This document shows positions 1 to 9,485 of a stretch of DNA of 64,000 nucleotides, in pieces (within the stretch, counting starts at the first letter, position 1; each line of letters opens with the position of its first letter). This DNA is from Phenylobacterium sp. (GTDB lineage: Bacteria > Pseudomonadota > Alphaproteobacteria > Caulobacterales > Caulobacteraceae). Under the pieces are notes generated by a model. The model ran no database searches. It was given only the letters and a program-made list of their open reading frames with translations, and was not told the origin of the DNA. The position numbers were made by a program, and so were the translations under genes. Where the stretch lies: the NCBI RefSeq assembly GCF_019636135.1, contig NZ_JAHBYD010000009.1, positions 62,001 to 126,000 of the forward strand, in the 5' to 3' direction.

Positions 1-63
1 CGCGGAGAGCGGCGCCGTCGCAGCGGCGAGGATCAGGAGTGCGGAGGCGGCGCGTGCGAGCAT
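1..63 (-). CDS. N-terminus of a secreted protein (partial)
   Basis: Reading leftward from an ATG at 63, 21 codons are visible before the window ends. They encode a basic start (MLAR) followed by an Ala/Leu-rich hydrophobic stretch ending in PLSA, which looks like a Sec signal peptide. It starts 14 nt after the clpX stop on the same strand, so it may be co-transcribed with clpX. The mature protein lies outside the window, so no function can be given. Confidence 0.5.
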   Translation of the reverse strand, partial: MLARAASALLILAAATAPLSA

Positions 64-77
64 GCGCCGGCCCGGGC

Positions 78-1340
78 TCAGGCCGCGCCGCCCTTGTCGC
101 GGCGTTCGGCGTAGATGATGAGCGGCTGGGCGCGACCCTCGATGACCTCCTGGTTCACCACCACCTCCTCGACGCCGTCGTAGGTGGGCAGCTCGTACAT
201 GGTGTCGAGCAGCACGCCTTCGAGGATCGAGCGCAGGCCGCGGGCGCCGGTCTTGCGCTGGATGGCCTTGCGGGCCACCGCCATCAGCGCGTCGTCGGTG
301 AAGGTGAGGCCCACGTTCTCCATCTCGAAGAGGCGGACGTACTGCTTCACGAAGGCGTTCTTCGGCTCGGTGAGGATCTTCACCAGGGCCTTCTCGTCCA
401 GGTCGTCGAGGGTGGCGATCACCGGCAGGCGGCCGATGAACTCCGGGATCAGGCCGAAGCGGAGCAGGTCGTCCGGCTCCACCTGGCGGAAGATCTCGCC
501 GGTGCGGCGCGAGTCGGGGTCCGACACCTTGGCGCCGAAGCCGACCGATGTGCCTTGCCCACGCGCCGAGATGATCTTCTCCAGGCCCGCGAAGGCGCCG
601 CCGCAGATGAAGAGGATGTTGGTGGTGTCGACCTGCAGGAACTCCTGCTGCGGATGCTTGCGCCCGCCCTGGGGCGGCACGGAGGCGACGGTGCCCTCCA
701 TGATCTTCAGCAGCGCCTGCTGCACGCCCTCGCCCGACACGTCCCTCGTGATGGACGGATTGTCGGACTTGCGGCTGATCTTATCGACCTCGTCGATGTA
801 GACGATGCCGCGCTGCGCACGCTCGACGTTGTAGTCGGCCGCCTGCAGCAGCTTCAGGATGATGTTCTCGACGTCCTCGCCCACATAGCCGGCTTCGGTG
901 AGCGTGGTCGCGTCGGCGACGGTGAACGGCACGTCGATGATTCGGGCCAGCGTCTGGGCCAGCAGCGTCTTGCCGGTGCCCGTGGGGCCGATGAGCAGGA
1001 TGTTGGCCTTGCCCAGTTCGACGTCGTTGTTCTTCGTCGCGTGGTTCAGGCGCTTGTAGTGGTTGTGGACCGCGACCGAGAGGACCTTCTTGGCGTGGTC
1101 CTGGCCGATCACGTAATCGTCGAGGACTTCGCGGATCTCCTTCGGAGTCGGCACGCCGTCCTTGGACTTCACGAAGGAGATCTTGTGTTCTTCGCGGATG
1201 ATATCCATGCACAGTTCGACACATTCATCGCAGATGAACACGGTCGGGCCCGCAATGAGCTTGCGGACTTCGTGCTGGCTCTTGCCGCAGAAAGAGCAAT
1301 ACAGGGTGCTCTTCGAATCTCCGCTGGCCGCCTTGGTCAT
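78..1340 (-). CDS. clpX: ATP-dependent Clp protease ATP-binding subunit ClpX
   Basis: AAA+ unfoldase that recognises substrates, unfolds them and feeds them into the ClpP chamber; in Caulobacter, ClpXP drives the cell cycle by degrading regulators such as CtrA. At 420 aa it is the usual family length. An N-terminal C4 zinc-binding domain is visible (CSFCGK near residue 16, CDECVELC near 38), then Walker A GPTGTGKT (about 118), the pore-loop region GYVGEDV, Walker [10 protein letters not shown] and sensor elements in the C-terminal small domain. In C. crescentus clpX and clpP are separated by an opposite-strand gene and transcribed independently; the arrangement here is the same, with extra genes added. 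Confidence 0.98.
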   Translation of the reverse strand: MTKAASGDSKSTLYCSFCGKSQHEVRKLIAGPTVFICDECVELCMDIIREEHKISFVKSKDGVPTPKEIREVLDDYVIGQDHAKKVLSVAVHNHYKRLNHATKNNDVELGKANILLIGPTGTGKTLLAQTLARIIDVPFTVADATTLTEAGYVGEDVENIILKLLQAADYNVERAQRGIVYIDEVDKISRKSDNPSITRDVSGEGVQQALLKIMEGTVASVPPQGGRKHPQQEFLQVDTTNILFICGGAFAGLEKIISARGQGTSVGFGAKVSDPDSRRTGEIFRQVEPDDLLRFGLIPEFIGRLPVIATLDDLDEKALVKILTEPKNAFVKQYVRLFEMENVGLTFTDDALMAVARKAIQRKTGARGLRSILEGVLLDTMYELPTYDGVEEVVVNQEVIEGRAQPLIIYAERRDKGGAA

Positions 1341-1562
1341 GGTCTCATCTCACTGTTCCAGCGAATCCGGCCGGTGGTCTGGTCGGCCTCGCCCCGGGGC
1401 CTCAAATGCCCTGTCTTGCAGGATACGCGCCGCGGGTTGTCCAAGTCTTGACATTCCCCGATCCGCGCCGGGATCACAAGCATTCGCTTGCGGGAGCGAC
1501 AATGTGAGGCGCGTAGACGCCGCCTCGGGCGGCGGCGCCCGACAAGTGGGAAACGGGCCGAA

Positions 1563-2228
1563 ATGGCACAAGAGCGTGAAGCGTCCGATCCCGGCCTGAG
1601 GGGCGACCCCGTCGTCGAGGAGGGGTGGGAGCCGCCCATCGTCGCCTTCGACTTCGACGGCACGCTGACCGTGCGCGACAGCTATACGGCGTTCCTGAAG
1701 TGGCGGACGCCGGCGATCCGGTGGTGGCTGGGCGGGGTGCGGCTGCTCCCGGCCGCCCTCGCCTACCTGATCCATCGCGACCGCGGGCGGATCAAGGCGG
1801 CCGCCACGAAGGTGTACCTGGGCGGCGTCTCCCGCGAGCGCCTGGAGGCGGATGCGCGGCGTTTCGCCGAACTCCACTCGCGCAAGCTGCTGCGGCCCGA
1901 CGCGGTGATCGCCTGGAAGCGCTGGCGGGCCAAGCGGGTGAAGCTGGTGATCGTCACGGCCTCGCCCGACGTGGTGGTCGCGCCGTTCGCCCGCGGGCTG
2001 GCGGCCGACGGCATCCTGGGCACGCCGCTGTCCTACGACGCGCAGGGCCGGGTGACCGGCGCGTTCGCCTCGCCGAACTGCCGCGGGCCGGAGAAGGTGG
2101 TGCGGATCAGGGCGGCCTATGGCGACGACGTCGAGGTGAAGGCCGCCTATGGCGACACCTCGGGCGACACCGAGATGCTCGCGATGGCCGCCGAGCCGTA
2201 CTTCCGGGTCTTCACGGGCAAGCCCTGA
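1563..2228 (+). CDS. cicA: HAD-superfamily phosphatase, CicA-like
   Basis: Predicted HAD phosphatase of the SerB-like IB group. The nucleophile motif DFDGTL is near residue 30, a Thr/Ser motif lies in VIVTASPD, and the acidic motif is GDTSGDTEML. In C. crescentus cicA, an essential-dosage phosphotransferase-superfamily gene, lies between clpP and clpX in the opposite orientation, which is the position and orientation seen here; the symbol rests on that synteny plus the motifs. The ATG at 1563 was chosen because the frame upstream can only start at a TTG (1488) and is Arg-rich and unlike a phosphatase N-terminus. The next gene starts 11 nt after its stop, suggesting a two-gene unit. Confidence 0.8.
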   Translation: MAQEREASDPGLRGDPVVEEGWEPPIVAFDFDGTLTVRDSYTAFLKWRTPAIRWWLGGVRLLPAALAYLIHRDRGRIKAAATKVYLGGVSRERLEADARRFAELHSRKLLRPDAVIAWKRWRAKRVKLVIVTASPDVVVAPFARGLAADGILGTPLSYDAQGRVTGAFASPNCRGPEKVVRIRAAYGDDVEVKAAYGDTSGDTEMLAMAAEPYFRVFTGKP

Positions 2229-2239
2229 GGGGTCGGGCG

Positions 2240-2491
2240 ATGAAGCATGCCTCCGCCGCGACGCTGGACCTGCTGGAGCCGCTGCTCGGCGACATCCGGG
2301 CCCTGGGGCTGCGCGAGACGTCGCGGGGCGTCTTCTACCGGAAAGGTCGGGCGTTCCTGCATTTCCACGAGGACCCGAAGGGCCTGTTCGCCGACGTGCG
2401 GGACACGGACGGCCGCGACTTCGAGCGGTTCGACGTCACCACGGCGGACGGCCGGGCGGCGCTGCTGGCGGTCGCGCGGGCGAGGGCCTAG
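2240..2491 (+). CDS. small conserved-looking hypothetical protein
   Basis: An 83-residue ORF begins 11 nt after the cicA stop, with a GGGGTCGGG Shine-Dalgarno-like stretch just before the ATG. The protein is charged with no signal peptide or membrane segment. The central part alternates aromatic and basic residues (GVFYRKGRAFLHFHEDPKG), suggesting a small alpha/beta fold. No family was recognised. Codon use matches the neighbouring real genes. Its TAG stop overlaps the TAG of the convergent glycosyltransferase inside one CTAG. It is probably co-expressed with cicA. Confidence 0.65.
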   Translation: MKHASAATLDLLEPLLGDIRALGLRETSRGVFYRKGRAFLHFHEDPKGLFADVRDTDGRDFERFDVTTADGRAALLAVARARA

Positions 2492-3441
2492 GGCGGGCCC
2501 GCGATCGCGGCCCAGGCGGCGGCGAGTTGGGCCTCGAAGTTGTCCTGGCTGAACCGGGCGGCGGTGGCGCGGCCGGCGGCGCGGCGGGCCTCGAACGTCT
2601 CGCCGGCGCGCAACTCGTCGACGCGCCGCGCCAGCGTCTCTGCGATCTCCAGGTGGGCGCCGTCCGGGAACCAGTCGCCGTTGTCCGGGGTGGCGTACTC
2701 GCGCCCGCCGCCGCCGTCGAAGCCCACGACCAAGGCGCCGGTGGCCATGGCCTCCAGCGGCGGCAGGCCCAGGCCTTCGAGCTGGCCCAGCGCCAGGAAG
2801 ATCTCGCTGGAGGCCATCAGGCGCGCCACGCCCGGCCGCGCGAGCCCCTTGATCTCCACCCACGGCACGGCGCCGAGGTCGGGGCGCAGGGAGCGGACCG
2901 CCCCGCGGATCAGCCGCCATTCCTGCGGCCGGCGATTGGGGGTGGCGGCGATCTGCAGCCGTCTGGGCCCCTGCGCGGCGGCGAAGACCGGATCCAGGAC
3001 CGGCCGCACGACATGGGAGGGGCGCGTCCAGCCCAGGCGGGCCAGCATGTCGGCGGCGAAGCCCGACGGCAGGATCATCGCCTCGGCCCCCCAGGCGGCC
3101 ATCGCCGACACGTCCCCGAAGGCGGCGAAGCTGTAGTAGGGGCCCTGGTTGTGGATGACCTTGCGGCACGGGGTGTCGGCGACGGCGAGCGCGCCGGCGC
3201 CGAACATCTCGCCGACCGACAGGACGTCGTCGGCCGTCAGCCCCGCGAGCGTCGTCTGCCAGGGCGGCGGCTCATAGCCGTAGGGAAACTCGGGCGTGAA
3301 CACGCCCGGCGGCTCGTCGTCCGGGCGGATGAACAGGAAGCGCGCGTCGTAGCCCATCCGCCGCAGCGCCGCGACGTGGTCCAGGTTGACGAACTGGCCG
3401 CCGGTCCGGTGGACGCCCTGGGTGACGTAGAAGATCCGCAA
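2488..3441 (-). CDS. glycosyltransferase, family 4-like
   Basis: Predicted GT-B glycosyltransferase. The C-terminal half carries the GT4-type acceptor/donor motif EGLGLPPLEAMATGALVVGF, with the two glutamates seven residues apart, followed by GGGGREYA. The N-terminus MRIFYVTQGVHRTGGQF matches the usual first Rossmann strand and glycine loop. The start was placed at a TTG (3441) because AGGGGAGGG lies 9 nt upstream and because the longer reading (to 3627) runs into an interspersed repeat that would encode spurious NFVVFVVE-like residues. The predicted length is 317 aa. Substrate is unknown; a role in cell-envelope or exopolysaccharide synthesis is inference only. It sits between cicA and clpP, where C. 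crescentus is reported to have only the cicA-type gene. Confidence 0.75.
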   Translation of the reverse strand: MRIFYVTQGVHRTGGQFVNLDHVAALRRMGYDARFLFIRPDDEPPGVFTPEFPYGYEPPPWQTTLAGLTADDVLSVGEMFGAGALAVADTPCRKVIHNQGPYYSFAAFGDVSAMAAWGAEAMILPSGFAADMLARLGWTRPSHVVRPVLDPVFAAAQGPRRLQIAATPNRRPQEWRLIRGAVRSLRPDLGAVPWVEIKGLARPGVARLMASSEIFLALGQLEGLGLPPLEAMATGALVVGFDGGGGREYATPDNGDWFPDGAHLEIAETLARRVDELRAGETFEARRAAGRATAARFSQDNFEAQLAAAWAAIAGPP

Positions 3442-3580
3442 GGCCCGCCGCCCTCCCCTCGCCCGCACCGTGGCGGAACCGCCGGCAAACGAAAAGGGCG
3501 CCCGGCGGCCGGCGAAGCTCATGACCAAGCGACATTCGGCGCCCCGGATGAAGAGTTGCGCGGACCTGTCGACTTCGAGC

Positions 3581-3743
3581 GCGTGGCAGCGCCGTGTCGA
3601 TTCAACCACGAAGACCACGAAGTTCACGAAGGGACCGGGAAGCGCGTTGCGCTCAGCTCATCCGCGCGCCTTCGTGATCTTCGTGGTCTTCGTGGTGGGA
3701 ATCAGGGCGCCTGCGGCGCACGCCGCGCCGACAGGTTGCGCAC
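3581..3743. repeat. interspersed inverted-repeat element, family A copy 1
   Basis: Arms rich in CCACGAAGA repeats (about 3604-3631) pair with TCTTCGTGG repeats (about 3669-3698) around a centre of about 37 nt. The outer flanks GGCAGCGCCGTGTCGATTCA and CAGGTTGCGC recur in a second copy at 37251-37411. The element lies between the 3' end of clpP and the glycosyltransferase 5' end. It produces artefactual protein sequence rich in FVVFVV if translated. Confidence 0.8.
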
Positions 3744-3801
3744 CCTTCATGCGTCAGCGTGCGGCTGACACCTTGCCCATCGGGGAGAACGGCGCCGAGG
3801 C

Positions 3802-4422
3802 CTACTCGTCTTCGCCGTCGCGCTTTTCCCAGACGTGGTCGACCAGGCCCCAGTCCTTCGCCTCCTGGGCGGTCATGAAGTGGTCGCGGTCCAGCGTCTC
3901 CTCGACCACCTCGATCGGCTGGCCGGTGTGCTTGGCGTAGATCTCGTTCAGGCGGGCCTTGGTCTTGAGGATGTCCTCGGCGTGCCGGCGGATGTCCTGC
4001 GCCTTGCCCGAGTAGCCGCCCGACGGCTGGTGGACCATGATGCGGCTGTTGGGCAGCGCGATGCGCTGGCCCTTCTCGCCGGCCATCAGCAGGAACGAGC
4101 CCATGGAGGCCGCCATGCCGAGGCAGAGCGTGATCACCGGGCTCTTGATGTACTGCATGGTGTCGTAGATCGCGAGGCCGCTGGTGACGATGCCGCCCGG
4201 CGAGTTGATGTACATCTGGATCTCTTTTTTCGGGTTCTCCGCCTCGAGGTGGAGCAACTGGGCGCAGATCAGGCTGGCCATGCCGTCTTCCACCGGGCCG
4301 GCCAGGAAGATGATCCGGTCCTTCAGCAGGCGCGAGAAGATGTCGTAGGCGCGCTCGCCGCGGCTGGTCTGCTCGACGACCATCGGCACGAGGCCGAGAG
4401 CGGTGGTGACGGGATCGCGCAT
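3802..4422 (-). CDS. clpP: ATP-dependent Clp protease proteolytic subunit ClpP
   Basis: Serine peptidase that forms the tetradecameric chamber degrading substrates delivered by ClpX or ClpA. The catalytic Ser106 lies in GMAASMGSF and His131 in IMVHQPSGG, at conserved spacing; the hallmark INSPGG precedes them. At 206 aa it is standard length. It is monocistronic here: a repeat element follows it and a heat-shock-like promoter precedes it. The start codon has AAAGGA about 8 nt upstream. Confidence 0.98.
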   Translation of the reverse strand: MRDPVTTALGLVPMVVEQTSRGERAYDIFSRLLKDRIIFLAGPVEDGMASLICAQLLHLEAENPKKEIQMYINSPGGIVTSGLAIYDTMQYIKSPVITLCLGMAASMGSFLLMAGEKGQRIALPNSRIMVHQPSGGYSGKAQDIRRHAEDILKTKARLNEIYAKHTGQPIEVVEETLDRDHFMTAQEAKDWGLVDHVWEKRDGEDE

Positions 4423-4450
4423 TGGGGAGTCCTTTTAGGCTGAACCCCCG

Positions 4451-4479
4451 ATATCGCGTGCCGGACGGTTCGGCGCAAG
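4451..4479 (-). promoter_or_regulatory. possible heat-shock (sigma-32-type) promoter of clpP
   Basis: On the minus strand a CTTGCG hexamer (4474-4479) is separated by 17 nt from CGATAT (4451-4456), about 30 nt ahead of the clpP start codon. C. crescentus clpP is known to have a heat-shock promoter immediately upstream. The match to a CTTG-type -35 is partial, so this is a candidate only. Confidence 0.35.
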
Positions 4480-4497
4480 GCGGCCGATGTCGCGGAC

Positions 4498-4527
4498 GCG
4501 GGCGGCGCGGAGGGCTGCGCCGCCCGC
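4498..4527 (-). terminator. hairpin after the RTX nuclease gene
   Basis: A perfect 11-bp GC stem (4498-4508 with 4517-4527) and 8-nt loop starts 6 nt past the TAG stop of the minus-strand gene ending at 4534. There is no clear U-tract, so termination may be weak or Rho-assisted. The clpP promoter region starts just beyond it. Confidence 0.5.
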
Positions 4528-4533
4528 CCCGCC

Positions 4534-7500
4534 CTAGACGAACAGGAAGTCGTCGGCCTGCAGGCTGGCCAGGGCCACGTTCTGCAGGGTGATCGTGTGC
4601 GTGGCGTCGAGCGTGATCACCACGTTGGCGCCGACCTGGGCCGAGTGGCTCACGACGAAGCCGAAGTCCGCGAACTGGGCGGCGTCGAGCTGGATCACGT
4701 CCTTGCTCTCGAAATCGGTGATCACGTCCTTGCCGAAGGCGCCCGAGAAGATGAACCGGTCGACGCCGACGCCGCCCGAGAGCGTGTCGTTGCCGGCGCC
4801 GCCGTTCAGCGTGTCGGTCCCCACGCCGCCGGTCAGCTTGTCGTTGCCGCCCAGGCCGTTGATCACGTCGTCCAGCACCGTGCCGTTGAGGGTGTCGGCG
4901 TTGGCCGTGCCGTTCTTCGTGGGCGCGTCGGCGACGCCGCGGACGGTGACGCTGATCGTGCCGGTCGAGACCGCGCCGTGGCTGTCCTGCACCTGGTAGG
5001 TGATGGTGTCGACCAGGGTCTGCGGCTGCTTCAGGGCGTCGGCCGCGTCGCCGTCGGCCACGTAGACCACCTTGCCGTTCACGATCGAGGCGTGGCCGGC
5101 GGCGGTCTCCGCGGTGACGCCGACCAGGGTCAGGGTGTCGCCCGCGTTGCGGTCGGTGTCGTTGGCCAGGACGTCGATGGTCACCGACTGGTTCTCGGCG
5201 ACGGTCGCGGCGTCGGCCGCCGCCACCGGATCGAAGTTGATGAAGAGCTTCGCCACCGAGCCGTCGTGGTCCGACGTCTGGTTCACCGGCGCCTGGTTCG
5301 AGTTGATGTGGACGATGTCGAACTGCGCGCCCGCATAGAGCTCGGGCGAGACCAGCATGTGGTCGAGGAGCTGGTTGTTGCCGTCGAAGTTGTACGAGTA
5401 GCGCTCGTTCACGGACAGCAGGTTGGCGAGGTTCGTCAGGGCGCCGCCGCTCTCGAGCTGCGTGAGCGAGGTCTCGAACTGGAAGGCGTTGAAGTCGCCC
5501 ATCACCATGACGCGGGCCGACGGGTCGGCCGCCACCAGGCCCTCGACGAAGGTCTTGATGAACGACGTCTGCTCGATGCGGCGCTCGTCGCCGGCGTTGG
5601 TGGCCGGCTGGTGCGCGCCGAACAGCTCCTCGCTGCCGAGGCGCGAGGTGTTGTGGACGTCGATCAGGGTGATCTGCTCGCCCTGGAAGGTGAAGACGCC
5701 CACGAGCGGCTTGCGGCTGTTGGCGTAGGTGTCGCCGTTGGCCGGGGTGGTGTCGGTGATCTGGCTCACCGAGACGAAGTCCACGCGGTCGGGGTTGTAG
5801 AGGTAGCCCTGGCGGATGTTGCCGTTGGCCTCGCCGCCGTTCTGGTTGTTCGCGGTCGGCGCGATCTCGACGTAGACGTAGGTGGGTCCGCCCGCCGCCT
5901 GGATGGCCGCGATCAGCTTCGCCGCGGTCGGCTGGCCCGAGTAGTTCGCGCCCGAGCCGGGGCCGTCGGCGTCCTGGACCTCCTCCAGGCCCACGATGTC
6001 GGGGGCGCCCAGGTTGGTCACGATGTTGACCGCCAGCGCGTCGAACTTGGCCTGCGGGTCGGTCGGGTCGAGGTTCTCGACGTTGAGCGCGCCCACCGTG
6101 ATGTGCTCGGCGTCGCCGCGCAGCGTGGTCGACTCCTTCGGCAGCACGATCGGGCCGCTGCCGGTGGAGCCCACTGCGGTCGGGATCAGCTCATACTGGC
6201 CGCCGAAGTAGGTCATGATCCCGGTGACGTCGCCCAGGTGGTCGCCGGTGACGGCGTTGATCTGGGCCCCGGCCGGCGAGACGCCGGAGTCGTAGAAGAT
6301 CTGCACCCGCTCGGGGTTGAAGTCGCCGGCGCTGACGGTGATGCCGCCCCCTGCGTTCATGCCCGTGGCGTTGGCGCCGAGATCGCCCACGGCCCAGGTC
6401 GCGTTGCTGATGGTCGGGCCCGTCGCCTGGGCGTTCGGCAGGGTGACGCGCATGCCTTCCAGCGACTCGTAGAAGTCGATGGCGTCCTGCTGCGGGTCGA
6501 AGACCGAGAAGTTGTCGTTGTCGATCACCGAGGTCGGGATCAGCCGGCCGCCGGTCCCCAGCACGACCGCCGCCGGCAGTGGATTGTCGGAGGAGACGAC
6601 CGTGACGACGGGGCTCTCGATCTCGGTGATCGTCAGGTTGTTGGCCACGCCGCCGTTGAACTCGCCGACATTGCCCTCGACGCGGACGAACTGACCGACC
6701 GAGACCGTGGGCGTCGTCCCCGTGAACACGAAGACGGCGTCCGAGGTGGCGTCGTCGCCGTCGCCGGTGGGGTCCTGGATCCAGAAGCCCTGCGCGCCGG
6801 TGGTGTCGATCGCGGTCACGATCCCTTCGGTCGTCACGTGCGCGCCCAGCAGCGGCGAGGTGTGGCTCGCGCCCTGGATCTCGTAGGTCTTCACGATCGT
6901 CACGTCGTCGTTGAGGATCGTGCCCGTGCCGACGCCGCCGTTCTGGATCACGGCCGTGCCGGTCGCGTTGACCAGGTTCGAGAGCGTGACCGTGAAGGTC
7001 TCGTTGGCCTCGAAGGCGGTGTCGCCGTTGATGACGACCTGCACCTCCTGGACGTTCGGGCCGCCGGCCGTGAAGTGCAGCGTGCCGGCCTGGGCGACGT
7101 AGTCGCTGCCGGCGGTCGCCGTGCCGTTGGCGGTGGCGTAGTCGACGGTGAAGTCGCCGTCAGTCTGTCCGGTGCGTGTGACCGTGAAGGTGAGCAGCTT
7201 CGTGCCGGAGTCGCCCTCGGTGATCGTCGGGCTGGAGATGCCGACCACGCCGCCGGTGACCGGGCTGGCGTCGACGACGACGTTGTCGATGCCGACCTCG
7301 TCGCGGTTACCGCTGCCCGTCGAGATGTCGTGCCGCCAGCGCAGGTAGACGTAGTCGTCGGGGTTCAGGATGACGCCCGAGAGCGTGAGGCCGGCATGGC
7401 TGTCGCCCAGCACGGTCTGGCCGGTCTGCGCGGCGGGCGTGTTGAACGCGCCGTCGGCGACGACGGTCCAGCTCGCGCCATTGGTGGAATACTCGAACAC

Positions 7501-9207
7501 CAGGACGCTCGAGCGGTCGCCAGTGTTGCGGTAGATCCAGTCGAAGCCGACCGTGAAGTCGGTCAGCGTCTGGGCCGTCGTGTTCTGGAGGCGCGCGATG
7601 ATCGCGCCGTCGTTGTCGCCCTCGGCGCCCGTGGGCTGGTAGAGCAGGCCCGCGCCGAAGGTCGGCGTGCCGGCGGCCGTGGCGTAGATGCCCGCCGTCA
7701 CCGGGTCGCCGCTGATGACGCCGCGGCCGAAGTCGGTCCCGGCCGCGCCGGTGAAGCCGAACGCCGGATTGGCGCCGTCGCTGAAGCCGGTGACGACCCA
7801 GATGTCGGAGTCGAGCTGACCCGCCGCCGGCGTCGGCGCGAAGCCGGCGGCCGTGAAGCCGGTGAAGTTCTCCTGGAAGAAGTGGCCGCCATCGTCGTTG
7901 GCGATCGTGCCCTGGCCCTGGGCGTCGCCGATGACCGCGCCGCCCGTGGGGTTGGTGAGGTTCACGAAGAACGTCTCGTCGGGCTCGCTCGTCGTGTCGC
8001 CGTTGATGGTGACGGTGACGGTCTTGCTGGTCTCGCCGACGCCGAAGTTCACCGTGCCGCTGGCGGCGACGTAGTCCGAGCCGGCCGTCGCCGTGCCGTT
8101 GGCGGTGGCGTAGTCGACGCTGAAGGCGCCGTCGCCGCCGGTCCGCGTCAGGGTGAAGGTCGCGATGGTCGTGCCGGAATCGCCCTCGGCGACGGTGACG
8201 TCGTCGATGCTGACGCTGGGCGGCGGGGCGTCGTCGTTGGCGATCGTGCCCTGCCCCTGCGCGTCGCCGATCGTGACGCCGTTCGTGGCGTTGGCGAGGT
8301 TCACGAAGAAGGTCTCGTCGGCCTCGAACTCGGTGTCGCCGTTGATGGTGACGGTGATCGTCTTGCTGGTCTCGCCGACGCCGAACATCACCGTGCCGCT
8401 GGCGCTGACGTAGTCCGAGCCGGCGCTCGCCGTGCCGGGCGCGGTGGCGTAGTCCACCGAGAACGCTTCCGTCCCGCCGGTGCGGGTGATCGTGAAGGTG
8501 GCGACGCTCGCGCCGGAGTCGCCCTCGGTGACGGTCACGTCGTCGATGCCGATCGTCGAACCGCCGGCGCCCGCCTGGGTGGCGTTCACCACGACGTTGT
8601 CGATGCCGACCTCATCGCGGCTGCCCGAGCCCGCCGCCGCGTTCTGGTGCGTCCAGCGCAGGTAGAGGTAGTCGCCCGCGTTCACGCTGAGGCCCGTCAG
8701 CGTCAGCCCGGTGTTGGTGTCGGCGACGAAGGTCGCGCCCGCCTGCAGGGCCTGCGGCGTCGTGAAGGCGCCGTCGGGCACGTTGGTGAACGTCGTCCCG
8801 TCGCCGGAGAACGAGAAGGCCAGGCTGCTCGCCCGGTCGGCGTTGTTCCGATAGACCCAGTCGAAGTCCACGGTGATGTTGGTGAGCGTCGCGCCGGTGG
8901 TGTTCTGGATGCGCAGTTCGATGAAACCGTTCGAATCGAAGTCGGCCGCGCTGGGCTGGAGGATGAGGGCCGCGCCGAAGGTCGGCGTCGAGGCGTTCAG
9001 GGCATAGACGCCGCCGGTGGTCGGGTCGCCGCTGAGCACGCCGCGGGCGAAGTCGCCGGTGGTTCCCGTGAAGCCGAAGGCCGGGTTCAGGTTGTCGCTG
9101 GCGCCGACGACCCTCCAGATGTCCGAATCGAGCTGACCCGCCCCGGGCGTCGGCGCGAAGCCGGCCCCGGTGAAGCCCGTGAAGTTCTCCTGGAAGACAA
9201 TCGGCAT
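4534..9207 (-). CDS. giant secreted RTX exonuclease with Calx-beta domains
   Basis: A 1557-residue protein with no Sec signal, built from modules. In order: a jelly-roll-like module (about 1-212), Calx-beta repeats near 215-325 and 331-438, a second copy of the first module (about 441-650), a third Calx-beta (about 654-765), an OB-fold/lamin-tail-like segment typical of ExeM/NucH nucleases (about 771-1030), an endonuclease/exonuclease/phosphatase domain (about 1036-1320, with LEEVQD, MGDFNAFQ and SDHDGS motifs), a VCBS/cadherin-like domain (about 1329-1430), and RTX nonapeptides (GGNDKLTGG, GGAGNDTLSGG, about 1436-1485) followed by a C-terminal type I secretion tail. It probably hydrolyses extracellular DNA. 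No ABC exporter, membrane-fusion protein or outer-membrane factor is nearby, so it must use a type I system encoded elsewhere. GGGGG lies 5 nt before the ATG. Confidence 0.85.
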   Translation of the reverse strand: MPIVFQENFTGFTGAGFAPTPGAGQLDSDIWRVVGASDNLNPAFGFTGTTGDFARGVLSGDPTTGGVYALNASTPTFGAALILQPSAADFDSNGFIELRIQNTTGATLTNITVDFDWVYRNNADRASSLAFSFSGDGTTFTNVPDGAFTTPQALQAGATFVADTNTGLTLTGLSVNAGDYLYLRWTHQNAAAGSGSRDEVGIDNVVVNATQAGAGGSTIGIDDVTVTEGDSGASVATFTITRTGGTEAFSVDYATAPGTASAGSDYVSASGTVMFGVGETSKTITVTINGDTEFEADETFFVNLANATNGVTIGDAQGQGTIANDDAPPPSVSIDDVTVAEGDSGTTIATFTLTRTGGDGAFSVDYATANGTATAGSDYVAASGTVNFGVGETSKTVTVTINGDTTSEPDETFFVNLTNPTGGAVIGDAQGQGTIANDDGGHFFQENFTGFTAAGFAPTPAAGQLDSDIWVVTGFSDGANPAFGFTGAAGTDFGRGVISGDPVTAGIYATAAGTPTFGAGLLYQPTGAEGDNDGAIIARLQNTTAQTLTDFTVGFDWIYRNTGDRSSVLVFEYSTNGASWTVVADGAFNTPAAQTGQTVLGDSHAGLTLSGVILNPDDYVYLRWRHDISTGSGNRDEVGIDNVVVDASPVTGGVVGISSPTITEGDSGTKLLTFTVTRTGQTDGDFTVDYATANGTATAGSDYVAQAGTLHFTAGGPNVQEVQVVINGDTAFEANETFTVTLSNLVNATGTAVIQNGGVGTGTILNDDVTIVKTYEIQGASHTSPLLGAHVTTEGIVTAIDTTGAQGFWIQDPTGDGDDATSDAVFVFTGTTPTVSVGQFVRVEGNVGEFNGGVANNLTITEIESPVVTVVSSDNPLPAAVVLGTGGRLIPTSVIDNDNFSVFDPQQDAIDFYESLEGMRVTLPNAQATGPTISNATWAVGDLGANATGMNAGGGITVSAGDFNPERVQIFYDSGVSPAGAQINAVTGDHLGDVTGIMTYFGGQYELIPTAVGSTGSGPIVLPKESTTLRGDAEHITVGALNVENLDPTDPQAKFDALAVNIVTNLGAPDIVGLEEVQDADGPGSGANYSGQPTAAKLIAAIQAAGGPTYVYVEIAPTANNQNGGEANGNIRQGYLYNPDRVDFVSVSQITDTTPANGDTYANSRKPLVGVFTFQGEQITLIDVHNTSRLGSEELFGAHQPATNAGDERRIEQTSFIKTFVEGLVAADPSARVMVMGDFNAFQFETSLTQLESGGALTNLANLLSVNERYSYNFDGNNQLLDHMLVSPELYAGAQFDIVHINSNQAPVNQTSDHDGSVAKLFINFDPVAAADAATVAENQSVTIDVLANDTDRNAGDTLTLVGVTAETAAGHASIVNGKVVYVADGDAADALKQPQTLVDTITYQVQDSHGAVSTGTISVTVRGVADAPTKNGTANADTLNGTVLDDVINGLGGNDKLTGGVGTDTLNGGAGNDTLSGGVGVDRFIFSGAFGKDVITDFESKDVIQLDAAQFADFGFVVSHSAQVGANVVITLDATHTITLQNVALASLQADDFLFV

Positions 9208-9485
9208 TCAGACCCCCACATCCCAGAGTAAATACGGCCCCTCCCCAGAGGCCGGTCGATCACCGAAGCCCTGTCGGAGCCCCGGCGCAAGCGTCGCGGA
9301 CGATTCACCCACAGGCGATGCGGAGATCGGCCGACGCCGCCCTCCCGTGGGCAAAAGTGCGCAAGGTTCGGGCTCGGAATAGCCGCGCCCCGTGACACCG
9401 TTGCGACGGTCTGTTCAAACTGCGGATGGGTTCGTGCGCGCCGGGAAAAGTTCGCCCGACGCGCGAGTTCAAGACGGGGGTCGGG

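Noticed and set aside
3442..3627. N-terminal extension of the glycosyltransferase starting MNFVVFVVESTRR
   Set aside because: The extension is translated repeat A sequence (TTCGTGGTC repeats). A TTG start with a good Shine-Dalgarno at 3441 gives the normal glycosyltransferase N-terminus.
4597..9231. 1544-residue open frame antisense to the RTX nuclease
   Set aside because: It is a shadow frame produced by the high GC content and biased codons of the sense gene: no ribosome binding site, low-complexity VGVDR/GRG-type composition and no recognisable domain.
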